Positions 52,501 to 61,500 of a stretch of 64,000 bases of DNA are shown here, in pieces. The stretch is from Thraustochytrium sp. TN22. Lineage: Eukaryota > Sar > Bigyra > Thraustochytrida > Thraustochytriidae. The stretch lies in assembly GCA_013306675.1 (NCBI GenBank), contig JABLUY010000197.1, positions 1 to 64,000 on the forward strand. Reading direction: 5' to 3'. Under the pieces are notes generated by a model. It worked only from the letters and a program-made list of their open reading frames with translations. It had not been told where the DNA came from and did not search any database. Position 1 is the first letter of the stretch, and every line of letters starts with the position of its first letter. Made by a program: the position numbers and the translations under genes.

Positions 52501-55500
52501 CACAGCGTCTCAAGCGGCTCTCGCGGCCTGTAGAGGGACTCGTCACGGTGCCGCGCCTCGTGGGCGCGCTCTCCGCCGTGCCCGCCGGCGCTTCACGCGA
52601 GGAGGCGCACCCGAGCCTGGGCGGCGTCGTGCGCGAGGTTACGCTGCGATTCGGCTCGAATCTGCACCGCGCCGAGCGTGGCGCCTTCGCCAGTGCCAAG
52701 GGCGCCCCAATGCCGCCCTCCAGCTTGTTCCCGCCCCACGTCTTTGACCAGCTCACGCACCGCGCCACCGAGGTCAGCCGTACGGACCGCACCACGTCCT
52801 CGGTGCAGTTAAACTTTAGCCAGGCCACTGTCTCCTGCGCGAGGCGGCCCTCCAGGCTCGAGCACAGACCCGCGCAGCAAGAGAAGCAGCAGCAGGATAG
52901 GCACCAGGACCCTCTGCATCAGGGGCAACCCCCGGACGGCGGCGCGGCCGCGAACGGGGGCGGCGTCGCACCGCACCCGCCGGACGTCATCTTATTGCAA
53001 CTGGTGCAGACGCGCACCCTGCTCACGCTCGTTGCGCCAGTGGACCCCAAGGAGAACGGCCGCAAGGCTCGCGTGAGGCTGGATTTTGCCCGCTTTTTGG
53101 CGCAGGCTAACCTCACGCAGGCGTGCCAGGCCGTGGAGATTGTCGGCGTCGTGCTGCGCCCGGTGTCCGCGGCGGCAGCCTCGCCGGTCGACCCGCTTTT
53201 CTTACAGCAGAATGCCTCCAAGCTTCCCGCCGTCACCCTGCACCTTGAGACGCTGCGCGCCGATGCCAGTGTGGACGGCCTCGCCAAGGGCCTCGCCTCG
53301 GGCGCTATGAGCCTTGCCGCCCTGCATCTACAGTCCGCCGGGCGCACTGTCATCTCTGTGCGCGCGCCGGAACGCTCCGCGACGGCGCTCGCAGCGCACG
53401 CCTTCGGCGAGGGCCACCTTGTGACGGCGGCACTGCAGCGCGTCAAGGCAACTTCGCGGTTCCTCTCGCGCAGCGTCGTAGCCAAGTTCCACGCGTCGCA
53501 GCGCACCAGCGACGCGCGCCTCGGACTCGGCTTTGCCGCCGGAGGCAGCCTCATGGATGCTGTCAGCGCACTCTCGCTGTCCCGCTGGGTCCTCCAGGTC
53601 AGTGACGGCGTCTCCGACATTCTCAAGGTCTACGTGGGCCAGGCCCGGGGCTCCTCGGCGCCGGCGCGCGCGGCGGCCTCGTCGCAGATGGCGGCTCTAT
53701 CCGGCGGCGCTTCTTCTTCTTCGTCTTCTTCTTCTTCGTCTCCTTCTTCCTCCTCCTCGTCTGGCCAACAACTCATCTCGCTCATGCATGAACCATCGGC
53801 GGCGGTCCAGAAGGAGGCGGACGCTTTCGCGCTTGCCGAGCCACGCGCGCGCCGGAGCAGCAGCCTCCTGCCGTGGATCCAGGGCACACGCGTCTTCCTG
53901 CACGTGGACACGCGCCAAGGCCGCGTACACGTCTCGAGCGCAGTGGTTCTCACGGTGCCCGGCATCCACCTGCTCCAGAACGGTCGCGAGCACAACGACT
54001 TTCGCTGGCAGGCCGGCCCGCTCGCAGTTCACGTCCGAGGCAAGACCGGGCTGCGCACGATCCTGCGCGACACCCACTTTCGCGGCGCCTGCACGTGTGC
54101 CCTCGGCGAAGCGGTCGAGCTCAAGCTCTCGGTGTCCAGCGACCAAATTCAGGTCGATGTCGACCCGGAGCGGCTCCTCGCTCTCAGCACGGCCCTCGAC
54201 AAGCCCATCTTTCGCGTCGGTGCCAAGACCAAGGGCCATGGGCACTCGCGCGGCGCTTCGGTGGCGGGCCACGAGAGGAACGGCAGCAACGGCCCGGCTC
54301 GGCCGGTGGAGACCATCGCGACGGCCGCCACGGACTGGCCGCTCATCAACGTGAACGTGCACGGCGACGTTGCGGGTGTCCGCGTTGACCTCTTCCCTCT
54401 GGCCAACCCGCATGGCGCAGGCTTGCACGCAGGCTCGCCGTACCAGATCGCTGACCACGTGGACTTTGCCCTGGAGAGCGTGCAGTTCAGCATGCGCCAG
54501 GATATTACCGGGCTGGCCGTGCGGTTCTCGGTGCGCGACGCCTTCGCCACCGAGCGCATGCGCAGCGTGCCACTCGACATGTCGAGCCCGCGGGCGTCCC
54601 CAACCACCGGCCTCCTGCAGCTGCCTTCGCGCGCCCTGGCCTACTGCATCGCATATCTTGCGCCCCGGGACGTGGTTGCCCTCGCCACCTCCTGCGGCGT
54701 GTCTCTAAGCACGAGCGATAGCATTCCCGCTGTGCGGCGGCTGACGCGGTGGTTCGCTGTGAGCCCGGCGCAAGCCGGGGATTCGGCCTTCTTTGAGGCC
54801 CTCGACCACGTCGTTCCCGTGTTATGCTCGCACTCACTGCACGAGGAGGCTTCCAACAAGCCCACGCTGTTGTCCTGTGCGGTGAGCAAGCCGGCGGGCG
54901 GGCGGCTCGTCGTGGAGGGCGGGACGCTGGACCTTGACATGGTCGTGCGCCCGGGCCTGCTGGCCGCGCTGCTGCACCTGAGCTCCTTCGTGGAGCTCCC
55001 GACGGCCTCAACGCGAGTTGTTGGGCGTCCGCCTGCCGCCAGCGAAGCATCAGACGAGTCCAAGAGCGGTGCGCGGAAGCTGAGCGAAGGCGATGCCGGG
55101 GCCGACGACGATGCCGACGAGAGGGACAACGACAGCGCGGCCGCGCCTGCTTCGGGCCACACAGCGGCCCGGACCTGGCCGGTGATGCAGCTGCAGCTCG
55201 GCCGACTTCGGGTCTTGACGCCGACGTCGACCACCTTCGACCCGATTCGTCGCGTCTCGCACGCGCTCGTGTTGGAGTGCGCCTCCTTCCGGGCATCCCA
55301 GACACCTGACGGCGTCGGCGCCTCGTACACGTTGGGACCAGTGTCTGCCTCAACCTGCGTTCTGGACGCAGCGAGTGCGCTGTCGGAGTCAGACCTCGAA
55401 GGCGAGGCCGCGAGCAAGGGCAGGTGGACCCCGCTGCACGCGTTCTTCGAGCACCAGTATCGGCGCCTGCTGCACAGCGAGTCGACTGGCCTCGCCAAAC

Positions 55501-58500
55501 CTGCTTCGATCCGTGTCATCGTCGGCCCGTCTGGTCACGTCGAAGTGGACGGCGACACGCTCGAGGTAGAGGCCGGTGCCGACCAGGTTCACGCGCTGCA
55601 CACGCTGGCACAGGTTGGCTCGCAGCTCTCGGACCCAGACTTTCTTGCGTTCCTGCTCGACCCACACCTTCGCGTCAGCGACGCCCTCTTCCGAAACCTA
55701 TTGCTCGTCCCGCGCGGGGACTCAACGGTGCACGGCGCGCACCGCGGGCGAGGGCCCTCGGGAGGGCACGGGAGGGCGCCTCGGCGCCCAGCGCCAGGCC
55801 CGCTCCTTGCAGCCGGGGCTAGCATGTCTGCGCGCTTCCCAGCCGTGTGCGTCTGCGTTCGCGAGAGCGGCGGCCGCGTGCTGGTGAGCGCCGAGGCCTC
55901 GGAGCTTCGCTTCCTGGGCGGCAAGGACGCTTGTATGGAGGTACAACACTGGCGCGTCCGCGGCACAGGCCACACGGCCATTGCGGAGCCCTGCGAAGGC
56001 GTCACGGCGGCGCTCTCAGTTACGATGCCCCACCCCGCGACCCTCGTTTTTGAATTTTTGCGCGGCGCGCGTGTTCAGGTCGACGGCGACCTTGTGCAGC
56101 GCATCGCGCAGGTGCTTCTGGCAGACAGCGACCCCACGCAGACGTCGCGCGCCCTCGAGGACGTCAGCCACCGGTGGCTCGTGTACCGGCGCGCGCGCAA
56201 GCTGCTGTTGGCGGCGCGCGATGACGCGCTCGCGACCGAGCAGGCGACGCAGCGCTCACCCCGTAGGTCGACCAGCCTCAAGGTGGTACTCTCCTCGTTG
56301 CAGGCGCGCGCGGCCGTGAGCGCCGCGCCGAGCGCGCCCTGCGTTACAGTGGCCGCGGACCAGGTATTTGTGCAGCAGGACACGCGCGGCGCGCGGACCG
56401 ACTTCGAGGTGGTGGTCATCGCCGCGACCTTGTCCGCATCGACGCAGGCGTCCCGGGATATGGTCATGCTGTCGCCGACCGACGTGCGCTTCGCCGGCTT
56501 TAGCCTGCTGGGCCACGCCCAGCGAACTGCGCTTACGATCGAGACCACCGCTGCGAGTGCGTCAGTCTCGCAGGAGTCGCTCGCCGCGTCCATGGCCGTC
56601 GCGGAGGCGTGCAAGCTGCCTCTCCCGCCTGCTGCGGCCGGCGTCGCAGCCACTGCCGCGCGGGCGGCGCAGCTTGCGCAGGAGAGCTCTTTCTTCGAGC
56701 TTGCCGTGGCCCCGCGCGAAAACGACCTGGACGGCCTGAAGCGCATCTATGCGATGGGCGACGCGCAGGAGCCCGCGCAGCCCGCGCCCGGCCAGCTTGT
56801 GCTGGGCGCAGTCGGCGTGCCAGGCGCTGTCATTGGCGTCGCTCGCGCGTGGAAGCTGGGCGGCAGGGCGCGGGCTGCGCGCGGGCTGATGTCAGGCGGC
56901 GCTTGGAAGCAGGACGCGGCGCCTATGTCCGGCGCCGAGATGGCCGGCTGGGGCGTGCTGCGGTGGAGGTACTTCGAGCCGCGCATGTTGACAACCGTGA
57001 GCCTGCTGCAGCCGCCCCCCATCCCGCGACGCGTGGCCAAGGCCGCAATCCATGCGGCCAGTCTCAAAGCGGGCGTGCTGGAGTGTCAGCTCGGCTACTG
57101 GGACGCGCTCCACGCGCGCTACGTCTTCGTGGCACGCTTCAACGCGCCTCTCGAGGAGGAGGCGCTCGCGGCGCCGCGCCGCGCCGCTGTTGAGGAGTTT
57201 GTTGACGCCTTTAGCAGTCTTGTGGAGCGCTCCATGGAGGAAGACGCCGCGACGCTGCGCGAGGACCGCCAGGACTTTCAGGACCGCCAGGACCGCCAGA
57301 ACGCAGACACCGAGGGCGGTGAAAGTGGGGAGGACGGCTCGTGGCCACCTGTGTCGCGGGCGCCAAGCGACTTCCCCATGCGGGTGCGGTCTGATCGCGC
57401 TGCGACCCACTGGCTGCTGCGCTGGCGTGCGGCGGAACTGCCGGAGCACGAGGAGACCAGCACAGTGGCCATCGACGACCGCCTGGCTGTGTGCTCCGCG
57501 CTGGCGCGCTCGCTGCACGTAGAGAGCCGCTGCTCGTTCGAGTTCTGGCCGTCGCTTGACCTGGACGTGTCTGCACGGTCCTTCCGTATCTCGATCCTGC
57601 GCGGCGCGACGCTCAACTCACGCGCCGAGGAGATGCTACTCATGCTGCGGGCGCGCAACTTTGGCGTCCACGTTTCGCAATTCCTTGCGGCGCGCGCCGC
57701 CGAAGTGCGCGCGAGCGCCGACCTGGACTTGCACGTGCAGGACTTCGGCCAGCTGGCCCTTTTGCACTTTGTGCGCGCGCACCAGCTCAGCATCGTCCAC
57801 GAGGCCAAGTTCGCGCAGCACCTCGAGAGCGTCTCGGTCGACTGCAAGCATTGGCGCTGGAATCTCAGCAGCCAGACCCTGCCGGCCGTGCACTACGCGG
57901 TAATGGCCTTTGGGCAGGATATGGCGAAGCTTGTGCGTCGCAGCAAAACCCTGCTCAAGGAGGCCGCGCCGTCTCAGGAGGATGCCTCTCCTTCTCACGA
58001 GGCCGACGACGGCGCCTCGCTGCAGTACCGCCTCGTGAACGCGTCCGGGCGCACTGTGTGGTTTGGGCAGTACGGAACGGCGGAGGTGCTGCGGCTAGAG
58101 GCGGACGCCGCTTGCTCGTACTCGTGGCGCGTCACGGGAACGCACCTCATGCCGTACGCCAAAGACGAGACCCTGGTACGATACGAGCGGGCCGAAGGCG
58201 ACGCCTCGACGCAGGCGGACCTCGTCAAGCTGCGTGAGCGTACCGAGAAGGCGGCGGCATTCTTGCCGCTGATGCGCTTCGCGCTGTCTTCCGATCGCGG
58301 GGATGGCGAGCCGGGCGCGTGGTCGCAGCCCACTTCAATCGACACCATCGGCGTGCATCTGCGCAGTCTGGTCTTTGCAGGCGTGAGCAAGAACGAGCAG
58401 AGCGTTTTCTTTGGGAACGAGCCGCAGGGTCGCCTGTGGGTTAGCGCGCAGCGCGGCGAGAACGGGCTGCAAACCATTGTGCGGCTTCTGCCGAGCCACT

Positions 58501-61500
58501 TCATTGTGAACCGCGTGCCGGAGGCCCTGCAGATTCGCTTCGCGTCGCAAACGCGCGAACTCCCGGCGTGCGACCCGGCTGCGCTGCGGGCCAGTTTCAC
58601 AGATGCCCAGCGCGAGGACCATGAGACCGGTAGGGTGTTGGAAGGTGCAGACCTTGCACGCATGACGCGGCGGTCCTCGGCGACGGATATCGTGGCCAGG
58701 GACGCTGCGGCGCCCAGTACGGAGGATGCGCGCGATGCCGGCGGACGGCGCAACGGAGAGCCGCGCGCCGAAGGGCGCGTTGGTGCGAATGCGGACGACG
58801 ACACGGACGCGCTGCACAGACCAGTTGGGTACATTGACGAGGCGGACTTTGACGGTGCGCTCGCCGGGGCAGGGTCTCTGGCGCTCATGGTGCCGGACGT
58901 GAACCTGCTCGCAACCCGCGGCGACGAGGCGCTGGAGCGCGCAGAAAAGGAGCTCTACTTCCAGGTGGGCAGGCAGATCGACTGGTCCGCGCCCATCTCG
59001 CTCATGCATGTGAATGAAGACGAGGCGCCGCGCCTGGTGGAAGTGCCCGGGCCGCTCGGTGTGCCCTCCATGTGGCTGTGGGTGCACGCGCGTCGCGCGC
59101 ACATTCGTGGGCCACGCGGTGGCCGCGTACGCGCCTGGGTACTCGTGGAAATCTGGCCCACCGCTTACTTGTACAACGAGGCGCCCTGGCCCGTCGCGTG
59201 CAGCGTGCGGCCGCAGACGCGCATCGAGCTTCTTCAGTATGCGCTGACAAAGGAGCCTGCAGACTTCACCAAGGGCAGCTGGCCCGTGGCGCAGGAGCAG
59301 GCGCCGGAGCACGAGGCAAAGATGGCTGCGGCCGGCGCGAACGTGGAGGAGAGGGAGGCGGTGACCAAGGAAGAGAGCGCGCCGCCACGTGTCGTGACCG
59401 TGCCTGCGCGCTCCATCGCGACGCTGTATTTGCACCCGAGTGAGCAACAGGTGCTGCAGCTGGCGAGCCGGCCCGCAGAGCAGAAGCGTCCCATGTGGGC
59501 ACAACCATCGCTTCGGCTGCACGAAACGCTCTTCGGCAACTGCATCACGGCGTTCGCCACCTCGCTCAACCAGACCGACAAGGGTCGACACGCGATGCGG
59601 CTGGCGCAGCGCGAGGTTGCGCTCGCGCACGGCCTGATCAAGGCTGAGGCGTGGGCAGTGACCGGGTCTGCGGCTGCGCTCATACGTACGAGCGCGCCGG
59701 TCTGGCTCGTGAACGAAACGCGCGAGGAGCTGCTCTTCCGCTATGACCACGAAGTGGCACGCGTGGCACCTGGCTCGCGCGAGCCGGTCACGTGGCGCCT
59801 GGACTCGGAGGACGGCGCGCTCGCGATTGGGCGCCCCAGCCTCGCGGCCGCTCTCGGAGCGGGCGCGCCGAGCGAGCCCAGCTCGGGGCTTGGCGGAGTG
59901 GATGCGGAAGTGGTGTGGTCTTCGGCACTGCCACTAAGCGAGGAGGACAACCAGCACATTGTAGCCATTCCGATTCTGGAGAGTGTGGAGGACCCCTCAC
60001 GCGCCGCCTGGGTGGCGCAGTACTGGTGCGAGCTGACGCGGGACGCGAGCGGACAGGTGACGATCCGCACGCGGGACCGCGTTGTCGTCCACAACCGCAC
60101 GGAGATGGAGGTGCGGGTGCGCGCTGAGTCCCCCTTTGCGGAGGTGCTGTCCCCGGTGGTCCTTGCGCACGGGGAGTCGTGGTCGCCCGTGAGCTTCTTC
60201 TGCGACGTCCCGGTCCCGCGCAAGAGGCCGGCCTCGGGGTCTCTAGACGGTAGCAAGGGCGGATCGCCGCGCCAGGGGCCCACGGAGCGGCGCGTGAGCG
60301 GGTTTTCGGAGTGGATCCTGAATCGCTCGCAGCGCTCCGCGTCGGCGAGCTCGGTCGGTAGCCTTTTGGGCATCGGGCTTCCCGGTCTCGGCAGTGAGGA
60401 AGAGGGGTCAGCCTCTGGCGCCGCTGCGGCGGATACAGTCCCGGACATTGTTCACAAGGTGCTGAGCACGATGCTGCGCGTGGGCTCGGAGGCCTCTGCA
60501 GAGCGTTGGACGGAGCCCATCCCGGTGCGCTCGCTCGAGGTGGACGGCAGCTGGAAGCAGCTGGTGCAACTCTACGTGGCACCGCGGCACGTCGAAACCA
60601 TCACGTGTTTGTGCAAGGAGGTGGACGGCGTCGTCCATCTGGCGCTGCAGCGCGAGACGCAGCCCGAGTGCGTCGTTACGAACCGCTCTACGTCGCCCGT
60701 GCTCGTGGGCCTGGGCACCTCGCCCGGTCCTGCCGGGACGGCCGCAGCGGCAGTCGCTGCGGGCGTCTCCAATAAGGTGGCGGCGCTCCAAGCTACGAGG
60801 AGCACGGGCCGTGCGCTGGCCGGCTGGGGCCTCTACCTGCCCCCGCAGCACAGCGCGACCGTCAACTGGCAAGCGCTCGCGCGCCGCGTCGCACGGCCTC
60901 TATTTGAGGTGATGAGTGCGGGGGGCGAGGAGACCAGAAACCGTTCGTCTTCGTCCGTCGTCTCTGCGGCCGCTTTGATAGGCGAGTACCCGGACAAAAG
61001 CCTGGCCGAAGCAGGCGAATCCGTAGGCCCGAGGGCCCCCGGAGGCACCCTGCACGTGCACGAGAATGGTGCGGGCCTGGGTGGGCCGGAGGCGGAGGCG
61101 GACGAGGATGCACTCGCGTTGAGCATCACACAGACCCTTGTGGCGCTGGGGCGCATGCGGGACGAGCGGCTGTGTATCATCGATGAAGATGATGTGGAGT
61201 GGCTCCGTAAACCTTCGGAGGTCTTTGAGGCGCAGCAGAAGAAGGAGCACGGGCTCGTCTTCTTGCGCGCGCCGCCCGTTATACACAGCGGCGGCACCAG
61301 CACCAGCACCCGCACCACAACCGTAGCCGAGTCCGTGCAGGCGCTCGTTGCGGACGAGGCGAGCAACCCTCTGGATCGTGCGGTCGGTGTGAAGCTGGTC
61401 CCATCGCAGCGACTCGAGATTGCCATGACCCGACCGCACGCGTGGTGGGAGATGACGATTCGCGAGGAGGAGTCGAGCGCCGAGGCGCCGGAGATCAGCG